Counted from the stretch's first letter, positions 20,601-29,536 are shown. The stretch is 64,000 bases of DNA from Zygnema cylindricum (GCA_037447655.1 JBBHKE010000990.1:64001-128000), one strand, 5' to 3'. Made by a program: numbers and translations. The notes: generated by a model not told the origin, from the sequence alone.

Positions 20601-21963
20601 TTTTGTTCAGCTCCGGAATAAACAATACATCGGAGAATGTTAATATGGATGTCTTTCCTTCTACTAACACTTTTAGATCTACCGATCCTACAAGAGTAGT
20701 GGTGACTATCCTCCCATCCCCGTACTCTATCTCTACGGTGGGAATCTTTCTTATCTTAGTGAACAGGTGTCTATCCTTACACATGTGCATGGAGGCACCT
20801 GAATCTACAATCCAGCCTGCTTCACCTTTCAATCCACCGTAAGCACATTTCTGCCTCCGTGGAATTTCGACCTCATTTTTCGCCTCCAACTCCTCATCCA
20901 AAAGGAGCTCATCGTCCTCGTCCTCGGATTCAGCCTCAAGTACCTGTGTGACAAGGGCCTTTTTCTTTCCTCTCGGGGTACCACCGGTCTGCCCCTCTTT
21001 TAACCGAAGCTCGGTTAGCTTAGTGCACTCTGCCATATAGTGCCCCGGTTTCTTACAAAAATGACATAGTCCTTTGGGAGCCCTTGGTTCGAACTCATCG
21101 GCCGGTTTTTTCTGCTCCCTACCCCCATAGTTTCCGACCGGTTTTCGGGAATCCCTGTTCCTCCAATCAGTCGATGTTGCCAAGGCTTGGCCACTCTTTC
21201 CTCCCCTTCGGATCTCAATTGTATTCTCTTGAACGAGAATCATTCCTACCACTGAGTTCCATATCCACCTTGAGTCAGGCAAGTCCTGCACACGGTAAAC
21301 TATGTTCACGAACTCATCAGGTAACTTCATCAGTAAACAGTTAACCTTTTCTTTTTCACTCAAATCTTTTCCCGCACTCTGTAGCTCCATGAAGAGTGTA
21401 GCAAGCTCATTGCAAAAATCCAACATATTTCCCCCTTTGTATACATACTCCTTAACTTTCTGATCAGCCAACTGTTGTTGCTGAATCGTACCACTTCGGT
21501 ACATCTCTATAAGAGCCATCCAAAGATCGGATGCCCTTTCTACCTGCAAATGAGGACATGCAAGTCCTTGAGTGAGATGGCGTAGGATGAAGTGTTTTGC
21601 CGCCATATTGTTGAAGTCCCAGGTTTCAGTATCATTCTCCTCGTTCCTCGGAATAGGTGACATGAATGCTAAACCAGTTGCTATTGGTGTGGTCGCCTCC
21701 TTCTCCTTTCCTTTGTCCACCACCTCTCCTTCCTTTGTTTCCTCCGTTGAAGGTGAATCCTCTTTCCTGGTGAATCTGCTTCCTCCAAACCCTGGAGGAA
21801 TTCCAAGACTTGATGGACGCCCCAATCGTCCACTCACTATCCCCCAAAACCTTTTTTCGCATAGAGCTCCTATCATCATACTTTCCCAGTATATGAAGCC
21901 AGTTCCATTAAATATTGGTACCCTAGAGGGTGGGCCCATAACCTGTAACTCTGAGACCTCCAT
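17605..21963 (-). CDS. gag-pol: Cop-E1 Gag-Pol polyprotein, intact, 1452 aa
   Basis: A single frame encodes the full copia order. Gag occupies about residues 1-370, with a CCHC knuckle (C300, C303, H308, C313) that binds RNA. Protease has WIVDSGAS with D387. Integrase has an HHCC zinc site (H519, H524, C553, C556) and a DD35E triad (D584, D647, E683). A Lys/Glu-rich linker follows at about 810-930. Reverse transcriptase carries MDIKTAFLHG (D1037) and YVDD (1122-1125). RNase H has WSDASYGD (D1302), STMEAEY, CDNQ (D1378) and KHMDIR. No frameshift separates gag from pol. The ATG at 21963 lies 20 nt inside the 5' LTR, and codons 7-11 (Q-V-M-G-P) span the primer-binding site. I keep this start because Cop-E2, Cop-E3 and Cop-N preserve the same ATG. 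Function follows from family knowledge; activity is inferred. Confidence 0.95.
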   Translation of the reverse strand: MEVSELQVMGPPSRVPIFNGTGFIYWESMMIGALCEKRFWGIVSGRLGRPSSLGIPPGFGGSRFTRKEDSPSTEETKEGEVVDKGKEKEATTPIATGLAFMSPIPRNEENDTETWDFNNMAAKHFILRHLTQGLACPHLQVERASDLWMALIEMYRSGTIQQQQLADQKVKEYVYKGGNMLDFCNELATLFMELQSAGKDLSEKEKVNCLLMKLPDEFVNIVYRVQDLPDSRWIWNSVVGMILVQENTIEIRRGGKSGQALATSTDWRNRDSRKPVGNYGGREQKKPADEFEPRAPKGLCHFCKKPGHYMAECTKLTELRLKEGQTGGTPRGKKKALVTQVLEAESEDEDDELLLDEELEAKNEVEIPRRQKCAYGGLKGEAGWIVDSGASMHMCKDRHLFTKIRKIPTVEIEYGDGRIVTTTLVGSVDLKVLVEGKTSILTFSDVLFIPELNKNLISTSALDDKGFFTSTREGVFTASFEDDVYFIAEKGSHGMFRLILSNEKKKLYYAGVHDIMMWHKRLGHVNLDKLREMKKMGVVEGIQFSESDDISDCSGCAQGKAHRLPFPKSATYKGEKILDLVHTDIWGPAKVPSPGGKRFMMTITDDWSRYSRVYFLKNKYEAEDCFRQYKAWSEKLHETPIKRVRSDNGGEYTSNQFEDFLREDGVQHQKTVPENPEQNGVAERLNRTLSDSARSMLSDKRIGKRFWAEAMNCANYLKNRVLTSAIKDQTPYERWTGRKPDISHLKVFGSQVFSLDTDRSNWKLDPKGKPGYLLGYDEDVKGYRVYDLKREDIILVKHLVVMDEGKSVDPFKYTKSVKIRFESENSDDFELPNYPGFREDDILAGTNQTEKDSAVETPVTTLLEAEDVVEIDSESSDRGEVEFVRKNPREPSIPASDFEGGRRSSKRLQEKQVNNKVTKLSHQDEPQTYGEAMTCPERNRWKTAINEEMASIMAADTWELVDCPPNRKPIGCKWVFKLKLNPDNIIERYKARLVAKGFTQKEGIDYEETFAPMVRFPSVRILLSLAAAEDMEVHQMDIKTAFLHGELEEEIFMRQPEGFVEEGEESKVCRLIKSLYGLKQAPRQWNKKLDEFLTGLGYIRISSDHSIYVFEDEEGLIFIAIYVDDLLVLIKSMEKINKLKTDLKGRFEMKDMGEARYILGIQVERDRKRKIIRLTQKEAIGNMLEKFQMDKANSCTTPMELKKGSEGSEEEGVIVLDEELSPDEQKFMQTIPYRQVVGSLIYFMNCTRPDLAAAVGVLSRSLNAPTKKDWESAKRVLRYLVGTRDLWLHLGGGNTDITTWSDASYGDAPMRRCTSGYVLYVRDGACCWSSKQQKVIAQSTMEAEYMASCSAVKELMWVKSLLGELGHLKSGVQKIFCDNQAAIAISANPKHHFKAKHMDIRLSFVREKVENKIISLEYRPDSEMVADMMTKPVPSPKLIFCREKCGLKLKID
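21931..21943 (-). other. primer-binding site of Cop-E1
   Basis: In sense, GGTTATGGGCCCA starts right after the LTR end. It is complementary to the anticodon stem-loop of initiator tRNA-Met, the half-tRNA primer site known from Drosophila copia. It is also translated as part of gag. Confidence 0.85.
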
Positions 21964-22985
21964 AAGTCCTCAGAGTGGACAGCTTCCAAGAAGCCTCTAG
22001 GATAATCCTGACCCCTTTGTGTTTAAGCAAAAATAACTGCCACCCTGCCAGACAAAAACGCTGACCAACTTCACCCCTGTGAAGACAAGACTCCCCTGAG
22101 TCGATAGCAAAAAGAATCTTTGAATTTGCTCCCCTGAGCAGTAAGTTATGGGGGGTCAAAGTTGACCTTTTGTACAGAAGCTCTCTGGGAGAGGGGGTCC
22201 TATCTTCTAATTTTTCTAAGTCCTATCTCTCTCACAGACTCTATCTACTGATGTACGGAACCAATCAGAATTGAGTTCCGTACGTAAAAGTACAGCCGCC
22301 GGTGTACTTTATGTACGGACATTGTACGACATGGCCAAAATGTCGACACATGTCAAATCCGGATTCGGTGCCGTAATCTCCGGAGATTCTACGATCCAAC
22401 GGAATTTCTCCACGCGTCATCCGATGTGGCGATGGCCACAAACCGCCGAAATCTTCCTCCGCGATCTCGGCGCTAATCCCGGCCGTCCGATTAAATTCAG
22501 ATTTAATCGTGGCCGTAATAAATACATGTGCGGTATTTATTTTACTTCCGAAACAAATGCGCGGTACTGATTCGTAATCCGTACTGTTATTCGTACCGGA
22601 TCTATGCATCCCGTAAATCGTAACAGTTAAATGAATTATCATACGTATTATAATTTATATAATTATCAAACTATATATCACGTAATACTACTGCTAGGTC
22701 TAACGGCTAAGGCTACCGGCTATTTCCTGTCTGCCGGCCGGTCGGTACAAGGATCAAATCCTGCCGCCGGCACATTCCTTTTAAATAAATAAATAAACCC
22801 TAGTATAAAATTCCCGTAAACCTCAGGATAGCCAAGGTAGCCATGGCTCTAGCTTCCTCTCCAATTTCTCAGTGACTGCGACAAGTTTGAGATTTGGAGA
22901 GAGAAGTTAGAGGTAGACTGCCTCGGCTTCTTTCTATATTTCTATTTAGACCTAGAAAATACTAATAAATCCATTAGTTTCTACA
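21944..22985 (-). repeat. 5' LTR of Cop-E1
   Basis: 1042 bp, matching the 3' LTR except for two substitutions seen by eye. It carries the promoter, the leader stem-loops (22089-22140), the antisense tRNA-like module (22694-22782) and the gag start codon (21961-21963). Confidence 0.95.
22694..22782 (+). promoter_or_regulatory. antisense tRNA-like (Pol III-like) module, Cop-E1 5' LTR
   Basis: Same as the module in the 3' LTR with one base changed (CCGGTCGGTAC). TTTT follows at 22779-22782. Being in the 5' LTR, any transcript would point out of the element into the flank and end within about 10 nt of the module. Confidence 0.55.
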
Positions 22986-23306
22986 TCCTTTGATCTAACA
23001 CATGTGGGCCGATATCCCAGTATCCATGATCGAACCGGCGTCCTTTGAGCCCTCCATTGCTGCCGCCATTGCAAATAGCTTTGAATCATTGAAAGTTATA
23101 GATTCATCCTCCTGAATTATAGATGAAAAAAACAAAGAGTTGTTTTGCAACTGATTACCTGAAGAGCTTTGATTAAACTGACTTTGCTGACATCCTGGCC
23201 TATATAAACCTCTTTCATTTGCCTTTTTGAGCTTAAGACAGTATCTACACCCATGACCTTTCCCTGAACAATAAAAACAAGTAGTGAAAGATCTACTATT
23301 CTACCC

Positions 23307-23393
23307 TTGATTAAACTGTTTAAACTGACCCTCATTCTGATTAAACTGATTCTTTTGCTGATTAAACTGATTTCTATGTGGATTAAACTGTCT
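23307..23393 (-). repeat. QFN-coding repeat in gag of Cop-A
   Basis: The unit CAGTTTAAT recurs with short spacers and encodes a Gln/Asn/Phe-rich segment (NPHRNQFNQQKNQFNQ) just before the CCHC knuckle. Counterparts are at 16290-16372 and, in Cop-M, at about 63640-63720. Confidence 0.65.
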
Positions 23394-23980
23394 TTTTTTG
23401 TCGTAGTCTGTGTTAAAAGCCTCTACTTGCTTTTCTCCATTAAGCATCTTTGATGTACACTCTTCCTCTAAGATGATATTGATAGCTAGTAGAAGTGTCC
23501 AGCTAGACTTATCATGCTTTTTCAATTCAGCAAATGCATCTTTCATACTGCTTAGAAGACCTTTAATAATCAGAGCAGCTTGTTGAAACTCAGGAAAACT
23601 TCCACCAGCATATGCATGAGAGTCGATGAGAGCTCAAAAGTTATCCGTATACTCGGCCATTGTTCCCCCGAGTACTTGTAGTCCCAGACTTTTCCTGCCA
23701 ACATAAGTTCGTCTTGAACATTCGCTTTTTCATAAGACAACTTCAGCGATTTCTAGATGTCAATCGTTATCTTCATTTTGATTCTTGACATAACCACATT
23801 CTCCGAGAGGCACAATTTGAGAGCGTTTTGAGCCTGCGAATTCTTTTTCGCCCAACTTGGATCAACTTCATTAAGTGATCCATCCAAAATATCCAATAAG
23901 CCTGCAGTTTCAAAATAAGACTCAACCATATCCGCCCAGTAAGCATACTTCTGGCCATTAAAGACAAGAATTCTTAGAGA

Positions 23981-23993
23981 CAGGCCCATAACC
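23981..23993 (-). other. primer-binding site of Cop-A
   Basis: GGTTATGGGCCTG in sense, directly after the LTR end. Eleven of 13 positions match the initiator tRNA-Met half-tRNA site. Confidence 0.75.
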
Positions 23994-24977
23994 TGTTGTT
24001 CTATGAAACTGGTGCAGGTGGTGCTGCAACAGTAGTTGTAGAAGTAGACATACTTAAGTAGAAGCTAACAAGAAATCATTTAAACACTGATCTTTGTAAC
24101 ACTGCAAAAACTGACTCACATGTCAAATTTACTCAGAATTCAGCATACAAGATAATCACCATACTCACTGGAAACTCCCAAAGTTACAAACAAATTGACT
24201 TAGTTAACCATAAGATATTAGACCTGCAAGTTTCCCCAAAACTGCCTTTTAGATTCCCAATATCCCAAAATTGAGTACTAACAATTTTACTAAGTCCTAA
24301 ACTTATACTCTTAGAGTGTGTCTAGTGCAAGCAAACAAATCAGCAAATAACATCTGGCACTGTAGCACTGTACTATAATGTGACAAGGTACCAAAACTGT
24401 ACGTCACTGTACCACGGGTACTTCCAAAAACCAAACTGCAACTAGTCTTAAAACTAAATAGTAAAACACTATTTCCTAATCCACTAAGCAACAAAATCCT
24501 GTTTTAACAGGTATTTACAAATTGTAGTCGTACACCAATAGTGGCTTGTTTAGTTAGCAACTTTAGAAGTGTCCAGCCCGCTGTGGTATGTTTCGTACAA
24601 ATATCTGGGGTGATTACGAAGCACCACGTCATCCGCGGTCCCCACTTTATTTGCAGCTGTTTGTCTGATCGTAATCAACATCTGGTAATTTACTTTATAC
24701 AGTTGTAATCCCAGATGTCCGGTTCATTTTTCGTCCGCCCTATTTCTCGAATTCACTCATCTGATGGATGCCATGTGTCCTGGTCCATTCCGCTTTCCCT
24801 GCATAGTCTGAAGCGCTGACGCGTGTCTATGTGATCGTACAAATACTATTAAAGTAACTTATTTACTATCACACTATTTGAGGTAAGTATTACACCAATC
24901 TTTAATCCAAAAATATTCTAAGTTACAAATCTCCCCTCACAACTCTATCTACTGAGGATAAAGCTTTTAAAACAACA
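23994..24977 (-). repeat. LTR shared by Cop-A (5') and Cop-B (3')
   Basis: 984 bp, TGTTGTTTTAAAAGC to GAACAACA. On one side a primer-binding site and gag follow; on the other a polypurine tract (AAAGCTTTAGGGGAG) and the 3' end of another pol gene. It therefore serves two elements at once, the hallmark of a tandem array made by LTR recombination. Confidence 0.85.
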
Positions 24978-26510
24978 CTCCCCTAAAGCTTTGGACTCAG
25001 TTATTCACTCAACCCAATAGCCTTTCTGCAAAATTGTAATTTAGGTGCAGGTAGAGCTTTTGTTAGCATATCTGCAACCATATTTTCATCAGGTAAGTAA
25101 CACAATTTTATCACTTTGGCAAGCACTTTTTCTCCGACAAAATACAGTCTGACATCTATGTGTTTACTCTTAAAGTGGTGGCAATGATTGAAGGCAATGG
25201 CAATAGCTGCCTGGTTGTCACACCAGATGACTTGAGGACCACTTTGCATGTGTCCCAATTCCTACAAAAGAGCTTTTACCCATAGGAGTTCCTTGAGGGC
25301 AGAACTTGCTGCCATGTATTCTGACTCCATAGTTGATTGAGCGGTGACTTTCTGAAGTTTGTTGCTCCAGCAGCAAGTTCCGTTTCTGATCTGCAAGACA
25401 AAACCAGTGGTTGATTTCCTGCTGGGCATGTCGCCATAACTCGCATCGCTCGCGGTTTACAGCTTAACTTCCCCTCCTCCAAGGACAAGTTTAAGATTCC
25501 GAGTCCCCACGAGATACCTCAAAACCCTCTTTGCAGCTTCCCAGTCTGACTTTTTCGGGTTCTGCAGACTCCTACTCATAGCTCCAACAGCAGCAGCCAC
25601 ATCTGGTCTCGTGCAGTTCATAAAATAGATGAGACTGCCCACTACTTGTCTATATGGTTTTGAGGCCATGAATTCTTCCTCCCTGACTCTAGACTATCAT
25701 CAACTAAAATGCCAGAATCTGAATATCAACTCCCTCTAACTTCTGTCTATATTCCATGGAAGTGATACACCCTTTAGCTTCTTTCATATCAAATCTTTCA
25801 AGCATAGAACCTATATCCTCTTTTTGAGTTAGCATGATCTGTCTTCCATTTGTGTTTCTCTCAACTTGTATGCCTAAGATGTATTTGGCCTTGCCGAGGT
25901 CTTTCATCTGAAATCTAAATTTCAACGCCCTTTTGATACGATTTATTTCATCCATAGATTTGTTGATAAGCAGCAAATCATCTACATACACAGCAATATA
26001 CACCATCCTCCCCTTGCAAAACATACACAGAGTGATGTGAGTTTATCCTTTTAAAGCCTAATTTGGTGAGGAACTCATCTAATTTCATGTTCCATTGTCT
26101 AGGGGCCTGTTTCAGCCCATACAAGGATTTCATCAGTTTACATACTAGTTTTTCATTTCCAATTTCTACATACATCTCTGGTTACTGCATATAGATAGTT
26201 TCTTCTAGCTCTCCATGAAGGAAAGTTCTTTTTACATCCATTTGATGCACTTCCAATTTTTAAATAGCTGCTAGACTTAAAAAAATCCTGACAGTAAGAA
26301 ACCTTACCACTGGAGAGAAAGTCTCCTCAAAGTCGATTCCTTCTTTATGATTGTGACCTTTGGCCACCAGTCTGGCTTTCTATTTTTGAATGGTGCCATC
26401 CGGGTATACCCATTTGCTGCCGATGGCTTTCCGGTCCGAAGGGAGATCAACTAGCTCCCATGTTTGAGCTTGCATGATAGACTATACTTCATCATTTGCC
26501 GCCTCTATCC
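24978..26510 (-). pseudogene. Cop-B reverse transcriptase / RNase H remnant
   Basis: 25001-25258 encodes the RNase H end (VIWCDNQAAIAIAF, SKHIDVRLYFV, ADMLTKALPAPK). 25259-25460 continues upstream with ASYGDMPSRKSTTGF and AQSTMESEYMAASS, with one stop near 25262. 25457-25669 encodes PYRQVVGSLIYFMNCTRPD and AKRVLRYLVGTRNL. 25704-26024 and 25978-26175 cover VYIAVYVDDLLLINKS (YVDD intact) and MKSLYGLKQAPRQWNMKLDE. Further upstream, MDVKRTFLHGELEE and the VVRFLTVRI segment are readable with stops. About five breaks divide the frame. Confidence 0.8.
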
Positions 26511-26517
26511 AATGATT

Positions 26518-27590
26518 TCATTCAGGTGAGGAGAAGGCTTTCCGGATAGTCTGAGGTTCTTTTGGGTTAGCAGAATAAGCAAAGTGGGAACTTGACTGAA
26601 AGCGACTACTAGATCTCCTTCCCCCCAGAAATTCTGAGGCAGAGACCGATGGAAGTCTCGCATTCTTAGTTGGTCTGGTCACTCGTCTTGTCTGATCCTG
26701 AAGCTGTTCAGTTTGCTCCATCTGAGTTGTAAGAGGAACTTGAGGATCAAAAGAAAGTTGTTCCGCAACCTGGTGCTGAACAGCAAGAAAATATGGTGTC
26801 TTCGGCGTCAAATATAACATATTCTTGTGATTTTTTTGCTTCTTAATTTTCTGTCATTGTAAAAAGATCTTCAGATTTATTTTCATCTTTCAGAATTATA
26901 TTTCTGGAAACTACTATCTTTTTCTTATCTAAAACATATACTCTATACCCCTTGGAATTTTCATCATCCCTACCAGAGTAAACCTTTCGGTTCCAATTTC
27001 CAAGTATTCGGTGAAGTGTCCAAAATAAAGCACTTACTTCCGAATACTCCGAAATGACTAACATCTGGTTTTCTACCTGTCCATATCTCAAAAGGTGTAG
27101 TACTAACTGACCTAAAACCTATTCTATTTTTAATGTAAACTGCACCATTGAGGGCCTTAGCCCAGAATTTCATATCAACATTTTTGTCTGCTAACATAGA
27201 TCTAGCACTTTCTACAATAGTCCTATTCAGTATTTCTGAGACACCATTTTGTTGTGGTGTATATGGAACCGTGAGCTCGCGACTTATAACCTCATCCAGA
27301 AGAAATTGGTCAAACTCCTTTGAGATGTACTCTCCTCCATTGTCCGATCCGAGCTCCAAAATCGGAGCATTATGCAGTTTTTCTGCCCAAGCCTTGTAGT
27401 GTTTGAAGTGGCCGAACACTTCACTCTTTTTCTTTCATGGTAAATACCTTCGTGAACCTGGAGAAATCACCTGTAAATGTCACCATAAACTCGACCCTCC
27501 CATCAGAGGGCACCGTCAGTCCCTCAAACATCAGAAATAAGTGCCAAAACTTTTGTAGACCGATATTCTGATACTTTTGGGAAAGGTAAC
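26518..27590 (-). pseudogene. Cop-B integrase and linker remnant
   Basis: 26970-27419 encodes the integrase core: FGHFKHYKAWAEKLHNAPIL, SDNGGEYISKEF (Asp), TPQQNGVSEILNRT (the catalytic Glu is kept, the next Arg is lost), AKALNGAVYIKNR and TTPFEIWTGRKPDVSHFGVFG. 26843-27091 follows in another frame (KGYRVYVLDKKK). 26518-26820 is the hydrophilic linker with ARLPSVSASEFLGGRRSSSR. The first catalytic Asp region (27420-27590) is degraded. Confidence 0.75.
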
Positions 27591-27811
27591 TACACCGCCA
27601 ATCGTTATTAGCGTTGTGTACGCTAATTCCGTCCCGCTTTTTTTAATTTTTATTATCAAATAGAATTATCCACACTATTTATAATTAGCCCTAATTCCTA
27701 ATTAGAATGGACGATTTCTTCGAAAATTTTCAAATTCCCAATTAGCGTAAACCACGCTAATTACTCGTATACGCTAAAAATACTTACACGCTAATAACGA
27801 TTGGCGGTGTA
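27591..27811. mobile_element. MITE with TA target duplication
   Basis: 221 bp including the flanking TA pair. The terminal inverted repeats are perfect for at least 23 bp (TACACCGCCAATCGTTATTA at both ends). The empty site is visible in Cop-A at 15470-15485, GGTAACTTGTGAAT, so the insertion duplicated TA, as Tc1/mariner-type elements do. The interior is AT-rich and non-coding. About 45 nt of its left part recur at 41735-41780. Confidence 0.9.
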
Positions 27812-28214
27812 GTGAATATTTCCTAGTGAGCAGCCATCACATGGTTTAGCTGGCTGATTAGTAAGAGAATCACCTTCTATTTTACCAAAAATAACCATCT
27901 TCTTCAAGCTGTCATAGTTAACATCGCCTAGTCTTTTATGCCACAATTCATTTTCAGAAATAACACTTGAATAAATAACATCGTTTTCTTTTGTATTAGC
28001 CATATCCATACGATACATTTTGCTCTCATCCCTAGTTCTTATGATTGCCACCTTCCCCAACTTGCTTACAACTTGCCTACCACCCTTAAGGCTGACCTCA
28101 AATCCTTTGCTTTCAACTAGAGAAGTAGAAAATAGATTCTTTTTGAAATCCGGCATATACATCGAAGAGCCTTCCTAAACGTGTCTACCAGCAAAGACAC
28201 ATCACCCTGAGCAG
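27812..28214 (-). pseudogene. Cop-B pre-integrase / protease end
   Basis: In sense it reads MPDFKKNLFSTSLVESKGFE, then VISENELWHKRLGDVNYDS and PAKPCDGCSLG. The HHCC site is damaged, since the second His of RLGH is Asp (RLGD), while both Cys are kept. The frame continues a few codons into the MITE. Toward the gap, the protease half is lost at the Ns. Confidence 0.75.
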
Positions 28215-28224
28215 NNNNNNNNNN
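28215..28224. other. assembly gap (10 N)
   Basis: Ten Ns within the gag-protease region of Cop-B. The next 257 bases (28225-28481) are not recognisable and contain no gene I can support. Confidence 0.95.
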
Positions 28225-28481
28225 TCACCTTAGACTTTGATCTACTCAAAGATTGGCCAGAAGCGAAACACTTCTAATCAAGTCTAGTAAGCTGGATACA
28301 ATACCCTCCCCTTCTACCCTAATAAATATAACGCCGTATATTTCTACTAAACGACGACGAATCGTTCAGTAATTTACTCTAATTATTTTATTTCCGTCGG
28401 AATTTAAGATGTAAACTCTACTTTCTAAATCCCCTCCGTTTCATATAAGAACCTTAAGTTCATCTTTCCCTACTTCTATCA

Positions 28482-29530
28482 GAACTTTTCAAGCACATTC
28501 CCAATTGCTTCCTACTGTGTTAGATAGATTATTCTCCTATCTTCATCCCTTTCTACTTGAATTCCAAGAATATACTTTGCCTCCCCTAAATCTTTCATCT
28601 CAAATGTAGAATTTAAGGCTGCCTTTATTTTATTAATCTCATTTAATGACTTGCTAAGCAGCAGCAAATCATCTTTATATGCCGCAATATAAATAATCCC
28701 ATCTTCCCCTCCCATAACATAGGTCGAATGATCTGAACTAATCTTCACAAAGCGAAGACCGGTTAGAAACTCATCTAGTTTCAGATTCCACTGACGAGGA
28801 GCCTGCTTAAGACCATACTGGTTTAGAGCCAGACCAGATTTTCTTCTTGTCGCATACATTCGGTTGCCTATAAATAACTTCCTCTAAATCTCCTTGCAAT
28901 AAAGTTGTCTAATGATGTAATTCCATATCCTCAATGGCGGCTAAAGACCACCAAATTCTAACAGTTGGAAATCTGACAACCGGAGTGAAAGTCTCTTCGT
29001 AGTCAATTCCCTCTTTTTGACTATAGCCTTTTGCAACAAGCCTAGCCTTATATCTTTCAATAGAATTATCCGGATTCAATTTGACTTTAAAGACCCACTT
29101 ACATCCGATGGCCTTTCAATCCGGCAGAAGTTCCACAAGCTCCCAAGTGTGAGCCTCCATTATAGATCGCATTCTATCGTTCGCCGCGGAGATCTATTGA
29201 TCCTTTTCCGGAGCTGACAAAGCCTCTTGTATTGTGATTGGTTCCTTTGTGCTGGCGCAAAATAGAGCATGCTCCACCGGTTCACCTCGCAACCTGATGC
29301 TTTGTCTTCTTCCCCCAGAAAGTCTGAGGCTAGAACTGTTGGATCCCTACGTGGCCGCTGAGGAGGAGGAGGAGGAGGTGGAGGTGGAGGAGGCAGAGGA
29401 GATCGAGTATCCTGGACAAGTGGAGCAGCCAAAGTGTTCGGAGATGGACAAGTGGAGAAGGAATAGGAGATGTTCCACCATCAATAGATGAGGAAGAGGT
29501 GGTGGAAGCTGTGAAAGGAACACTCTCAAA
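28482..29530 (-). pseudogene. Cop-G reverse transcriptase (inverted part) and linker
   Basis: 28512-28859 encodes QYGLKQAPRQWNLKLDEFLT, FVKISSDHSTYVM and IIYIAAYKDDLLLLSKS. The catalytic Y-V-D-D is YKDD, a change at the V position. MKDLGEAKYILGIQVER follows. Upstream, the FTPVVRF and [11 protein letters not shown] segments are readable with stops. At 29355-29410 a GAG/GGAGGT microsatellite encodes a run of about ten prolines in the linker before RT, which is unusual for the other copies here. Confidence 0.75.
29363..29402. repeat. GAG-type trinucleotide microsatellite
   Basis: GAGGAGGAGGAGGAGGTGG and similar units, in the linker of Cop-G pol; on the coding strand it gives a proline run. Confidence 0.8.
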
Positions 29531-29536
29531 AATTAC

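Larger units (their letters stand above)
16550..22985 (-). mobile_element. Cop-E1, complete Ty1/copia element with intact gag-pol
   Basis: A 6436-bp element with 1042-bp LTRs (16550-17591 and 21944-22985) that differ at only two positions I could find (A/C in CCGGT[A/C]GGTAC and G/T in TTTC[G/T]CCACG). It has a primer-binding site at 21931-21943, a polypurine tract at 17592-17605 and one uninterrupted 1452-codon ORF. The target duplication is TCCTT (16545-16549 and 22986-22990). The target is the protease/gag part of Cop-A, whose other copy at about 15963 shows the uninterrupted site. Intact frame, intact catalytic residues and near-identical LTRs point to a recent insertion. Confidence 0.95.
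22986..23993 (-). pseudogene. Cop-A gag and protease start (right of Cop-E1)
   Basis: Reading in sense from the LTR: the gag N-terminus MGLSLRILVFNGQKYAYWAD and ETAGLLDILDGSLNEVDPSW (23753-23989); a middle with stops; LNGEKQVEAFNTDYD; a QFN-rich segment (23307-23393); a CCHC knuckle CFYCSGKGHGCRYC (23238-23279, in a shifted frame); then AAAMEGSKDAGSIMDT, where Cop-E1 is inserted. The expected gag start in the LTR is lost by a one-base deletion near 24009. At least three frame breaks are visible. Confidence 0.75.
12916..24977 (-). mobile_element. Cop-A, decayed copia element interrupted by Cop-E1
   Basis: The element has LTRs at 12916-13875 and 23994-24977, a primer-binding site next to the latter, and internal sequence at 13876-16549 plus 22986-23993. 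Cop-E1 (16550-22985) sits between, flanked by TCCTT. The internal region has lost about 0.8 kb between integrase and RT, and part of gag-protease is duplicated in tandem. The 5' LTR is shared with the neighbouring element Cop-B. Frames are broken throughout. Confidence 0.85.
24978..28214 (-). mobile_element. Cop-B, decayed A-family element in tandem with Cop-A
   Basis: Polypurine tract, RNase H, RT, integrase, pre-integrase and protease follow on the minus strand until an assembly gap at 28215. Gag and the 5' LTR are not seen. It shares the LTR at 23994-24977 with Cop-A and is not deleted between RT and integrase, so it serves as the reference for the Cop-A deletion. A MITE sits in the pre-integrase region at 27591-27811. 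Confidence 0.8.

Noticed and set aside
25276-25488. 70-codon minus-strand frame in Cop-B RNase H
   Set aside because: Shadow frame; the adjacent minus frame gives ASYGDMPSRKSTTGF and AQSTMESEYMAASS, the real RNase H.
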